Notes: a model not told the origin generated them from the sequence alone. A DNA stretch of 7,776 bases from an uncultured Lachnospiraceae bacterium (GCA_905201915.1 CAJKQE010000105.1:1-7776); one strand, 5' to 3'; shown: positions 1-6,450, counted from the first letter of the stretch. Program-made: numbers and translations.

Positions 1-8
1 TCTGCATC

Positions 9-14
9 CCTCCT
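9..14 (-). promoter_or_regulatory. Ribosome binding site of a gene beyond the left edge
   Basis: On the minus strand the sequence reads AGGAGG just before the window ends, about 36 nt after the stop codon of the DUF5688 gene. No start codon at a suitable distance is inside the window: the ATG that follows is only about 1 nt away, too close. The next gene on this strand therefore probably starts a few bases outside and is co-transcribed with the DUF5688 gene. This is inference from the motif alone. Confidence 0.45.
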
Positions 15-50
15 AACATCCACAATACTCATGAAACATATAACTGAGTC

Positions 51-1043
51 CTACGCAAATACCGGTGACATCCCAGGTTCAAAATCCAGCTCCTCTGCCT
101 GTTCTACTGCTTTTTCCAGTCTTTGGGCCTCCCTATCAAATCGGTAAACAAAATTCCCCAGCCTTTCCTGTGGATCCACGGCTTCCGCATTTACTGCCTC
201 TACCATCGCATTCAGTTCTCTTACGCTCATATTCTCTGTTTCTTTTAGAATAATCGTTTCATGAATCGATGACGGAATCACGATTAAATCTGATCCCAGC
301 TTTTCTGCAATAAGAGACATTACTTCTTCATCACACATATAAACCGCCCCATTGACCTGATTTGAATTCGTCAAAACATACATCATTGCATTGGGATCCA
401 CATCCTCTAAATGTTCCAAACTACCGGCCTTTACATCTCCCGATTCGTCAAAACACATTTTTGCCAACATATCCTGTAAATCCAAAAAACAAGGAGGATT
501 GCTCTGCTTCATGTTTTCCCAGGCATCCTGCTTTAATTGCTCCTCGCTGACTCCCAGCCACTTCAGCCTGTCATAATTGATAATGGCACTTCCGTCCTTT
601 TCTCCGTCCACCAAAACATGAAATCCATAAACCAGTGCCAGATCCTCACATATTTCATGAGGACAATCTGCAAGAAAATCAACATTTTCCTGTGCATTTC
701 GGACATAGACGGTCAGCCCCTTCTTTATGGTTTCATAATCCCATTCTTTACTGGAAATGCCATCTATGGTTATTGCCGTTTCCTGACACTTCTGATAATC
801 CCGAGCGATGGTCCGCCACACATCTTCAAGCTTCTTTCCGTTCTCAAGCTCCTGATAATAGGATTCCAGATATAAAAGCGGGATGGAGGTGTAGCTTGGA
901 CTACCTGACAGATATACTCCCTGTAATTTGATATTGTTATTCTTTAACACCTCCTTGATTTCCACTTTTCTCTCCTGAAAAGAGTCCGGAAAAAATCGTT
1001 TTAAATTCTCTTTCGTTAATCTCAAAAACTCTTCATAAGTCAT
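51..1043 (-). CDS. DUF5688 family protein
   Basis: A 330-aa soluble protein that I recognise as a DUF5688 family member, a family common in Lachnospiraceae and related gut Clostridia with no known function. Family-type features are the N-terminal MTYEEFLRLTKENLKRFFP, the YYQELENGKKLEDVW segment (around residues 62-76), DCPHEICEDLALVYGFHV (around 126-143), and the best-conserved block near residues 225-265 with VNGAVYMCDEEV and IVIPSSIHETIIL. No signal peptide, membrane helix or catalytic motif is evident; the last third is acidic and probably helical. The ATG start is supported by AGGAGA at 1051-1056 with 7-nt spacing. Length is about what I expect for the family, so it looks intact. It follows the accessory pair to its right after a 138-nt gap on the same strand and may share their transcript. 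Such genes are often found in variable genomic regions, but I infer no specific role. Confidence 0.85.
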   Translation of the reverse strand: MTYEEFLRLTKENLKRFFPDSFQERKVEIKEVLKNNNIKLQGVYLSGSPSYTSIPLLYLESYYQELENGKKLEDVWRTIARDYQKCQETAITIDGISSKEWDYETIKKGLTVYVRNAQENVDFLADCPHEICEDLALVYGFHVLVDGEKDGSAIINYDRLKWLGVSEEQLKQDAWENMKQSNPPCFLDLQDMLAKMCFDESGDVKAGSLEHLEDVDPNAMMYVLTNSNQVNGAVYMCDEEVMSLIAEKLGSDLIVIPSSIHETIILKETENMSVRELNAMVEAVNAEAVDPQERLGNFVYRFDREAQRLEKAVEQAEELDFEPGMSPVFA

Positions 1044-1181
1044 TTTCTATTCTCCTCTACACCTTATTCATATCGTTTTCCATCTCATAAGCCGTCAGAC
1101 GAGTACCTTCCTTGCATACTATTCAAAAAATACAGCTCTCCTTCCATGGTATTAAACTATCGAAAGATATAAAATTCTCTA
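1044..1181 (-). other. Intergenic gap with a possible decayed ORF
   Basis: This 138-nt gap between the DUF5688 gene and the gene to its right holds no clear promoter or terminator. In the minus-strand frame that ends just before the DUF5688 ribosome binding site there is a short open stretch reading IVCKEGTRLTAYEMENDMNKV followed by a stop. It has a natural amino-acid composition but no good start codon or ribosome binding site of its own. It may be the tail of a degraded gene or simply chance. Confidence 0.25.
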
Positions 1182-1745
1182 TCATAATGCTCCAAAAACA
1201 ATCCCTCCTTTCTGAATGTCAGGTTCCTGCTCTTCTCCTTTCAAACCTTCTTCTGTAACCAGAAAGAATTCATCTCCACTGTTCCAAAAACTGACATACA
1301 GTTCTCCCTCTGAAATTTTGATTTCCCTCTGTTCAAACCCCTCTCCCCATCCATCGCTTTCCTGCCCTTCCCAGTACTCCTTCACTGCTTCAATCTCTCT
1401 TTCAGAAAGCTGGTTATAGCTTTCTACTTCCAGCACTCCCCACAATTCCCCCTGCCAGACTTCCACAGTAGGCTTCATGCTATAAATCTTTTCTTCTAAT
1501 TCTGGAATATCCAAATAAACCGCCAGTCCTCTGTCTCCTTCTTCCGGAAGGCACTCCTTTGCAATCTGTTCCAGAATTTCCGTCTCATAGCTGCACAACT
1601 CAGCTGGAAATACCTCCTCACTGCATTCCTCCAACTCTCCCCAGTCATCCTTTGCATATATGATAGCTGTCAAAGGGCTAAAAAGCCGAAGCACAGAACG
1701 CTCTGTTGTTTTTTCACTGCTGCTGTCCAATTCTGCTCCTGTCAA
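1182..1745 (-). CDS. Accessory protein with GQxSDGWGEGFEQ motif (DUF6329-like, tentative)
   Basis: A 187-aa acidic soluble protein. I recognise the pattern as a family of uncharacterised proteins carried on conjugative and integrative elements of gut Clostridia, and tentatively equate it with DUF6329. The landmarks are an N-terminal RLFSPLTAIIYAKDDWGELE segment (residues about 20-39), ECLPEEGDRGLAVYLD (about 64-79), VEVWQGELWGVLEVE (about 94-108) and the highly conserved GQESDGWGEGFEQREI (127-142), followed by GELYVSFWNSGDEFFLVTEE. Function is unknown and no catalytic site is apparent. I chose the TTG at 1743-1745 rather than the upstream ATG at 1781, because a perfect AGGAGG lies 9 nt before the TTG and the ATG has no such site. 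With this start the gene overlaps the end of the 218-aa gene by 32 nt, so the two are probably translated as a coupled pair. Confidence 0.75.
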   Translation of the reverse strand: MTGAELDSSSEKTTERSVLRLFSPLTAIIYAKDDWGELEECSEEVFPAELCSYETEILEQIAKECLPEEGDRGLAVYLDIPELEEKIYSMKPTVEVWQGELWGVLEVESYNQLSEREIEAVKEYWEGQESDGWGEGFEQREIKISEGELYVSFWNSGDEFFLVTEEGLKGEEQEPDIQKGGIVFGAL

Positions 1746-2370
1746 TCCTTCTTTCCTCCTCTCGTAAAAATCTGCTTCCATGCCTACGAATCACACAGGC
1801 CGTCATAATCCATTCAAATGCCCGGTCGCTGACCAGATCTGGATCTATAAGTTCTGATAAACGGATATGCCTGCTTCCCTGATATAGGTCCCTTGCCATA
1901 TGAAACAAGACATAGCCATCCAAATCAACACCATGGATATGGATTCTGGCAAAATGAATTCCCTCCTGGTCAATCACCTCTAATGCTCTGCTCCACAAAA
2001 ATCGATCTGCGGAAAGAAGATAAACCGCAGAACAGGTCGCTGCTTCTTCAATGGCTCTGCTGCACTTCTCTCCCATAGCCAGAAACCGTTCTCTATGACC
2101 GTTTTGAAAAAAGCACGGATTTCTTCTCCCTGTCAGACGACACACGCGGTTTACAAAGGTGCTGACAGCCACTTCCTCTGCCAACACCTCCAGAAGCTCA
2201 TAAAACGGGACACAATCGGTCACATGGCTTTCACACAGGCTGCGCTGATTTTCTAGACAACCAGAAAGGTGACTGATAACCATTCCGCTTCTTCTTGGAC
2301 GAAATCCCGGTATGTGCTGCATTTCCTGCTCCACTCCAGCATAAGTTGTATCACTCATAAATCGAATCAT
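1714..2370 (-). CDS. Two-domain accessory protein of unknown function
   Basis: A 218-aa protein that I cannot assign with certainty. Residues about 1-85 form one unit (MQHIPGFRPRRSG, then CLENQRSLCESHVTDCVPFY and a helical VLAEEVAVSTFV). Residues about 86-205 form another, with FFQNGHRERF, AVYLLSADRFLW, GIHFARIHI, DLYQGSRHIRLSELIDPDLV and a final helix ending VIRRHGSRFL. The H-RF, YLL and LW landmarks of the second half loosely resemble the DUF6075-type proteins of Clostridia mobile elements, but I treat that as a resemblance only. Cysteines and histidines are numerous in the first half without a clear zinc-finger spacing. The ATG start is well supported by GGAGG at 2377-2381, 6 nt upstream. 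It is the first gene after a strong terminator and overlaps the next gene by 32 nt. Its last 15 or so residues are rich in Arg/Glu and overlap the next gene's leader, so they may be an unconserved tail. Confidence 0.7.
   Translation of the reverse strand: MIRFMSDTTYAGVEQEMQHIPGFRPRRSGMVISHLSGCLENQRSLCESHVTDCVPFYELLEVLAEEVAVSTFVNRVCRLTGRRNPCFFQNGHRERFLAMGEKCSRAIEEAATCSAVYLLSADRFLWSRALEVIDQEGIHFARIHIHGVDLDGYVLFHMARDLYQGSRHIRLSELIDPDLVSDRAFEWIMTACVIRRHGSRFLREEERRIDRSRIGQQQ
1755..1760 (-). promoter_or_regulatory. Ribosome binding site deciding a TTG start
   Basis: The minus strand reads AGGAGG here, 9 nt before the TTG at 1745. It lies inside the coding region of the upstream 218-aa gene and downstream of the alternative ATG at 1781, which it therefore cannot serve. 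Confidence 0.75.
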
Positions 2371-2407
2371 TGTATTCCTCCTTTATTTTCACCTGTTTTT
2401 AAACACC

Positions 2408-2450
2408 AAAAAGACAATCACACTTTGCTAAATAAAGCATGATTGCCTTT
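2408..2450 (-). terminator. Strong intrinsic terminator
   Basis: On the minus strand, arms at 2434-2450 and 2410-2426 form a 17-bp stem with a 7-nt loop; the few mismatches seen on the plus strand become G-U pairs in the minus-strand RNA. The stem runs into a stretch of five T residues. It lies about 200 nt downstream of the ATPase stop codon and 38 nt upstream of the start codon of the 218-aa gene. It therefore most likely ends transcription of the three-gene operon and isolates it from the accessory genes. Confidence 0.8.
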
Positions 2451-2459
2451 TAAGTTCCT

Positions 2460-2486
2460 ACTATAATTTCAGCTACAAAATCACAA
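2460..2486 (-). promoter_or_regulatory. Possible promoter for the accessory gene pair
   Basis: On the minus strand TTGTGA (2481-2486) and TATAGT (2460-2465) are 15 nt apart, a little short of the usual 17. Transcription would begin close to 2453, so the strong hairpin at 2450-2410 would form at the very 5' end of the RNA, before the 218-aa gene. It is the best candidate I see in this gap, but the hairpin downstream makes it doubtful. Confidence 0.25.
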
Positions 2487-2592
2487 ATCTATGGCATTCT
2501 CTTAAAAATACCCCTCCTTCCCCATCAGCCATATGTTAACTGTCCACTTTATTCTACTTTCAAGTATATAAGCTCCTCCAAAATCTCTACAA

Positions 2593-2634
2593 AAACTTTA
2601 AAGTCAGTGATTACATAATTGTAAGCACTGACTT
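2593..2634 (-). terminator. Hairpin just after the ATPase gene
   Basis: Perfect 9-nt arms AAGTCAGTG at 2601-2609 and CACTGACTT at 2626-2634 enclose a further 4-bp TTAC/GTAA pairing and a 6-nt loop. On the minus strand the hairpin lies 14 nt past the ATPase stop and is followed by TTAAAG and a run of five T. The T run is offset from the stem, so it would be a weaker terminator than the one at 2450-2408, or a 3'-end stabilising hairpin. Confidence 0.5.
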
Positions 2635-2648
2635 CCTTGATATAATAT

Positions 2649-4391
2649 TTAATATTTAAAACCAAAGAATCTATGTGTATCTTTATACTCCCTGTCGAAT
2701 TCAGCAACAACCGTTCCTTGGCTCTTCAAAAATTCTAAATCCTTTTCATCTAGTTCTGATTTGTTTATTGTAATAAAATATTGACCTGTACCCTTTCTTT
2801 TTAAATACTCATCTACATATTTTATTACTTTTGCTTTAGCGTCTGGATTTGGTTTACAATAAGAACCATCATGTATAAGAAATTGACATCCCGCATTTAA
2901 ATCTATTCTATTCAAGAAAAGAGCTAAATCGAACATATTAATTTTCATATACAAACGTCCATGTGAGTTTTCATCTGCAATCTGACATGTAATTTTCACT
3001 CTACCCGTAGCAGAGCTTTTTTTAACATCATTCTCATAATTATAAGTTAAATCACCAGATTCATCATAAGCCGTTTCAGTCAATGTTTTAAAATGGGTTT
3101 CAATATTTATTATATTATCTTCGTACTGATTATAATCCTTCTCATATTCAAATGTTTTTTCTAATATCTCCTTTCCTTTTGCATTTAATTCTTTTGTCAA
3201 TTTATTGATCTCATTATACTTATCAATTTTCATTTTAATATCTGCTAGTTTTTGGTATTCTACATTTAATTGTTCATTAATATTATGTATATCATCCACT
3301 AGCTGTGTGTTCTGAAATATTTTGGTGCTCTCCGAAATTATTTTTTGCAAACCTTTTTTTTCATTTTGTAATTTTTCAAGTTCTCCTTCAAGCTTTTCTA
3401 TCCGATTTTTAAAATAATCCCCTCTATTTTCAAGCATATAAGAAAAAAACATTTCCATCTCTTCATAGTTTTTCTTCAACTCTTCCGGAAAATATTTCAA
3501 TATCTGCTCATAATATATCTGCAAATTTACTAATTCACACATTTTTTGGTGTCGCTGTTCCAAACCCTCAACATTTTGCTCGAACTGTTTTTTACTGTAT
3601 TCTTTCTTAAAAATTTGTGATTCTACTTTTTTTAATTCTTTTTTTGCTAAAATATATTTTTCTTCATCATAATCAATCTTATCACTTACATTGACAGAAT
3701 CTAACATATTTTTCATTCTATTTATTTCTGATTCTAATTTAATTTTGTCACTTTTTAACTTAGTAATGTCTTTGGCTAATGTTTTTATAATTTTAATTTC
3801 TGTTTGTAATGAAGCCTGTTCATTTTTCAGCTTATTTATTTCCGTCTCATAATAGATTGGTAATAGTGATAAAAAATCTAAACATTGACTGTTCTTAATA
3901 GCCTTACGTTTACTTAAGGTAATATCACTAAACCCTTGCTTTTCATCTCGAATCAGATATTCTCGTATTGTCTGAAGTGAGGGAGCCTCTTCGTAATTTA
4001 AATTGCCAAAAACATAATCTTGTACTTTTATACGATAACTTTCCAGATCATACATATTCCATCCCTTTAAATCCAATGCTACATTTTCGGAAATGTACCC
4101 ATTCTCGTCATCGATTATTTGCCTTGCCAAATATAGTACCTTACCATTAACTTCAATTTTTAGCACTAATAAAATATCTCTTTGGGCCAGTTCTTCTTTG
4201 TGTTGAAAATCCTCTGGCATTTTCGCTCCTAACAGCATTCGAATAGCATCAACCATTGCCGTTTTTCCTACACCATTAGAATCTTTTTTTGCGACACCTA
4301 ATATTACATTCAATCCGGACGTATTAAATACGTATTTTCTAATAATCTCTTTTTCTTTTAATGAAATAACATAAAGTTCTTTCAAAATCAT
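2649..4391 (-). CDS. Coiled-coil P-loop ATPase with DUF2326 C-terminus (ABC-3C ATPase component)
   Basis: A 580-aa Rad50/SMC-like ATPase. The N-terminal head starts MILKELYVISLKEKE and carries the nucleotide-binding loop KDSNGVGKT (residues 36-44), the form typical of DUF2326 ATPases, where the first Walker glycine is replaced. Residues about 181-431 are Lys/Glu-rich coiled coil, with no CxxC zinc hook. The C-terminal DUF2326-type head holds FDLALFLNR (487-495), the Walker-B-like QFLIHDGSY (503-511) and QYFITIN (537-543). The family is known from predicted conflict systems and is expected to couple ATP hydrolysis to sensing or remodelling nucleic acid or nucleoprotein. I chose the ATG at 4391 over the one at 4433: the family begins right before the first beta strand, a GGTGGTGG stretch precedes it, and it lies 1 nt past the stop of the 82-aa gene, giving translational coupling. 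It is the last gene of the operon, is very AT-rich, and appears intact. Confidence 0.88.
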   Translation of the reverse strand: MILKELYVISLKEKEIIRKYVFNTSGLNVILGVAKKDSNGVGKTAMVDAIRMLLGAKMPEDFQHKEELAQRDILLVLKIEVNGKVLYLARQIIDDENGYISENVALDLKGWNMYDLESYRIKVQDYVFGNLNYEEAPSLQTIREYLIRDEKQGFSDITLSKRKAIKNSQCLDFLSLLPIYYETEINKLKNEQASLQTEIKIIKTLAKDITKLKSDKIKLESEINRMKNMLDSVNVSDKIDYDEEKYILAKKELKKVESQIFKKEYSKKQFEQNVEGLEQRHQKMCELVNLQIYYEQILKYFPEELKKNYEEMEMFFSYMLENRGDYFKNRIEKLEGELEKLQNEKKGLQKIISESTKIFQNTQLVDDIHNINEQLNVEYQKLADIKMKIDKYNEINKLTKELNAKGKEILEKTFEYEKDYNQYEDNIINIETHFKTLTETAYDESGDLTYNYENDVKKSSATGRVKITCQIADENSHGRLYMKINMFDLALFLNRIDLNAGCQFLIHDGSYCKPNPDAKAKVIKYVDEYLKRKGTGQYFITINKSELDEKDLEFLKSQGTVVAEFDREYKDTHRFFGFKY

Positions 4392-4392
4392 A

Positions 4393-4641
4393 TCATTCCA
4401 CCACCAATTTGATTTTTTTATTTTCAATGTCAATTTTACCTATCCCAAAAAGAAAAAGTATCGCTAAGTAAATACTTGTTTCAATATTTACACTCATTTC
4501 TGTAAAGAACTTTTTTTCATATAACTCTACTATCTTACCAAACTCTTTTTCGCTACCCTTTAGCAGCTCAATAATATTCTTAGAAATATACAAAATATTT
4601 TCTTCTATTGATGAATATTTATTAATTTTAAAATAGTCCAT
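4393..4641 (-). CDS. Small helical protein, ABC-3C middle component (MC6-like)
   Basis: An 82-aa protein with helices around residues 10-28 (EENILYISKNIIELL), a central helix (IVELYEKKFF), and a hydrophobic C-terminal helix plus strand pair (YLAILFLFGIGKIDIENKKI). This matches the layout of the short middle components of ABC-three-component systems, in particular the roughly 80-aa MC6 type: a winged-helix-like fold with a final 'LxFLFxLGxI' helix followed by a beta strand. Its known context is between an effector gene and a DUF2326-type ATPase gene, exactly as here, where it is expected to bridge the two. Sequence similarity in such short proteins is weak, so position and pattern carry much of the call. 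The start ATG overlaps the stop of the upstream gene by 1 nt, with AGGAGG at 4646-4651. The hydrophobic stretch is too short and interrupted to be a convincing membrane anchor. Confidence 0.7.
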   Translation of the reverse strand: MDYFKINKYSSIEENILYISKNIIELLKGSEKEFGKIVELYEKKFFTEMSVNIETSIYLAILFLFGIGKIDIENKKIKLVVE

Positions 4642-6035
4642 TATTCCTCCTGAATTGAATCATTAAAAATATCACATTCATAAATTGACCAGTATACTAA
4701 TATTTTAAAATATGTCTTTAATTTTGTATTAGAATAATTTAATTCATCTTTATAGATCTGAAATATATTTTCTACAATTAGTTCTATTATTTCATTTCCA
4801 TCTATAGCCTTTTTCCACACTTTGTTATATTCAGAAATGACTATATTAGGAATACTTTCACGTTCTATTTGTGTCAAAAGTGTACTTTCCATAATCTCAT
4901 CAATTACAGGAAAATATCTGCATAAGGAATGATATTGTTTCTCAACACTTTTATTACATTTCATATTTGAAAATTTTTCAAATACATCTTTCGGGTCTAT
5001 ATTAATATCTTCCATTCCGCTATGCTTCAATTTCTCATGAAATTTCATCATAAATCTTCGAAACTCATCTTCATCTAAATCTTCATCCTCTACATATACA
5101 TTTGAATCCTGTTTAAACCTATCAAGATTAATTTCCATTTCACCAGGAACCGCTCTCCGACCATCTATTCCTCCAATCGCCCAGCATTCTTCATCTTTGA
5201 GCCATTTATAGGATATTAACTTTCCTTTTTTAGTATCCATATCTAATTCGCCTATTATAAATGTAACTGTTGCATAATTATCTACTCTACCGCTTCCACA
5301 CTGATATGTTGGAATTGTCCTACCTCCACTTAAGTCATAATCATATGCTCCCTTGTGCAAATGACCACACAAATAAAAATCAATATTAAAATCATTAAAA
5401 TTATTCCATATCTTTTTCTGAATACCATTCATAAAACACGAAATAGGATGATGGCCAATCGCTATGTTAATACAATTCTCTTGATCTTTAAGCTGCTTTA
5501 TTTCATTATAAAATGAATCTATTTCCAAAATTAGTTTTCCATCATCTTCATCTGTTCCTGCTGTAAATGCAGTATTCATTAAAAAGATATTATACTTTTC
5601 CTTTTTTACGAGACGATATATGTAGTTACTGTTTTCACCCTTTACTTTATTATAAAACGTCATATATTTTTTGAAATCTTTTTGTAACTGTTCTATTGTT
5701 TCTTTTTCGAATTTAAACTGCTCTGTTCTCATCCCATTTAACAAAACACTTCTCATCTGGGTTCTTTTTAAATCATGATTTCCTGGCACTATAAACAATT
5801 CATCAATACTTACACCAGAAACATCTACTAAAGATTCAATAAATTTTTTCAAATTTGCATCGTATCCACCACCTTGATACGCCAAATCTCCCGAAAGCAC
5901 AACAAAATCCACTTTATTTTTTTCGAACACTTCTTTCATTTTATCAATGATGCTGTCTCTCATTCTCTTAATTTCATAACTTTCACCATCAGAAAAATGT
6001 ACATCTGATAAATGTAACCATCTCAATGTATCCAT
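4641..6035 (-). CDS. Metallophosphoesterase with C-terminal ABC-3C-type domain (effector)
   Basis: A 464-aa protein. Residues about 1-290 are a calcineurin-like metallophosphoesterase with every signature block present: LHLSDVHFS (D11, H13), VLSGDLAYQG (D50), VPGNHD (N86, H87), IGHHP (H195) and CGHLHKG (H225, H227). It should bind two metal ions and hydrolyse a phosphodiester; the substrate (DNA, RNA or a nucleotide) cannot be read from sequence. A very acidic linker follows (VEDEDLDEDE, 315-324), then an all-helical domain of about 140 aa ending in KILVYWSIYECDIFND, which resembles the C-terminal domains that tie effectors to ABC-3C ATPases. No signal peptide or membrane segment is seen, so it is cytoplasmic. 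The ATG at 6035 is chosen over the TTG at 6047 because GGAGG at 6041-6045 overlaps the latter. It is the first gene of the operon and shares 1 nt with the next. SbcD/Mre11 is the nearest functional analogy, but the tail differs. Confidence 0.85.
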   Translation of the reverse strand: MDTLRWLHLSDVHFSDGESYEIKRMRDSIIDKMKEVFEKNKVDFVVLSGDLAYQGGGYDANLKKFIESLVDVSGVSIDELFIVPGNHDLKRTQMRSVLLNGMRTEQFKFEKETIEQLQKDFKKYMTFYNKVKGENSNYIYRLVKKEKYNIFLMNTAFTAGTDEDDGKLILEIDSFYNEIKQLKDQENCINIAIGHHPISCFMNGIQKKIWNNFNDFNIDFYLCGHLHKGAYDYDLSGGRTIPTYQCGSGRVDNYATVTFIIGELDMDTKKGKLISYKWLKDEECWAIGGIDGRRAVPGEMEINLDRFKQDSNVYVEDEDLDEDEFRRFMMKFHEKLKHSGMEDINIDPKDVFEKFSNMKCNKSVEKQYHSLCRYFPVIDEIMESTLLTQIERESIPNIVISEYNKVWKKAIDGNEIIELIVENIFQIYKDELNYSNTKLKTYFKILVYWSIYECDIFNDSIQEE

Positions 6036-6040
6036 ACCGC

Positions 6041-6045
6041 CCTCC
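6041..6045 (-). promoter_or_regulatory. Ribosome binding site of the phosphoesterase gene
   Basis: GGAGG on the minus strand, 5 nt before the ATG at 6035. Because it overlaps the alternative TTG start at 6045-6047, it fixes the ATG as the real start and gives a protein beginning MDTLRWLHLSD, the usual compact start of a metallophosphoesterase. Confidence 0.75.
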
Positions 6046-6064
6046 AAAAATATTTCTAAATCAC

Positions 6065-6091
6065 ATTATAATATTCTTTTACTGCTTTGAA
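6065..6091 (-). promoter_or_regulatory. Likely promoter of the three-gene operon
   Basis: The minus strand has a perfect TATAAT at 6065-6070, about 30 nt before the start codon of the phosphoesterase gene. A weak -35 candidate, TTCAAA at 6086-6091, lies 15 nt upstream of it. The surrounding DNA is extremely AT-rich, so chance matches are expected, but the position suits an operon that carries its own promoter. No operator-like repeat or regulator gene is visible nearby. Confidence 0.45.
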
Positions 6092-6147
6092 TACATTTTT
6101 CAACAAATTATTTTCAGATGTTTTTCATATTAAAAAGTATTACTAAT

Positions 6148-6450
6148 TTAAGACCCTGTCAAATGTAACATTAACAGTTCAGCCCTAAATCTACAATATG
6201 AATATAGATTCCACAGGTTTGCTTTTACTGGGAAATCCTTTCTATATATAAATCTAGTTGTAAATGGAATCTGGTGACAGTCGCACCAATCCTGTATTTG
6301 CTTCATCCGTATGGATTCCCCCGCATCGATTCTGTTTACTAAGCATTGTCTCTTAAAATCATCTACTTCAGCTCTAAAAAATAAGTAAAACAGTACATTA
6401 TAATATCTGAGCACTACAATCCCATCTGCTGTTTTTCCCTTTGACCTCAT
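6148..6450 (-). CDS. Hypothetical protein at the island junction
   Basis: A 100-aa ORF that I do not recognise. It is basic and fairly rich in Cys, Arg and aromatic residues, with a hydrophobic patch near the N-terminus (VLRYYNVLFYLFFRAEV) and a central IRMKQIQDWCDCHQIPF. I start it at the ATG at 6450, which has AGAGGTGA upstream at 6459-6466; a GTG at 6462 in the same frame is the alternative but overlaps that site. It lies between the truncated pilin gene and the three-gene operon. Its base composition is between that of the GC-rich Tad genes and the AT-rich operon. It could be a remnant of the element that interrupted the pilin, a genuine small gene, or a chance ORF; no longer ORF overlaps it on the other strand. 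Confidence 0.4.
   Translation of the reverse strand: MRSKGKTADGIVVLRYYNVLFYLFFRAEVDDFKRQCLVNRIDAGESIRMKQIQDWCDCHQIPFTTRFIYRKDFPVKANLWNLYSYCRFRAELLMLHLTGS

Noticed and set aside
537..931. Plus-strand ORFs of about 100 aa opposite the DUF5688 gene
   Set aside because: They are antisense to a recognisable minus-strand gene, lack ribosome binding sites, and their translations have no family character.
2535..2565. Sequence TTAACTGTCCACTTTATTC, which looked like a possible insertion-sequence end
   Set aside because: No matching inverted partner or target duplication was found in the window and no transposase gene lies next to it, so I do not call an insertion sequence.
2601..2634. The AAGTCAGTG inverted repeat as an integrase attachment or recombination site
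   Set aside because: Its placement just past a stop codon and the following T run fit a 3'-end hairpin better, and I found no second copy near 6150 or 6530.
4392..4433. Upstream ATG at 4433 as the ATPase start
   Set aside because: It would add 14 Lys/Trp-rich residues encoded within the end of the 82-aa gene, without family support; the ATG at 4391 begins directly at the first conserved strand.
4393..4641. The 82-aa protein as an antitoxin or membrane toxin
   Set aside because: There is no toxin partner of typical size beside it, the hydrophobic stretch is short and broken by charged residues, and the gene order fits a middle component better.
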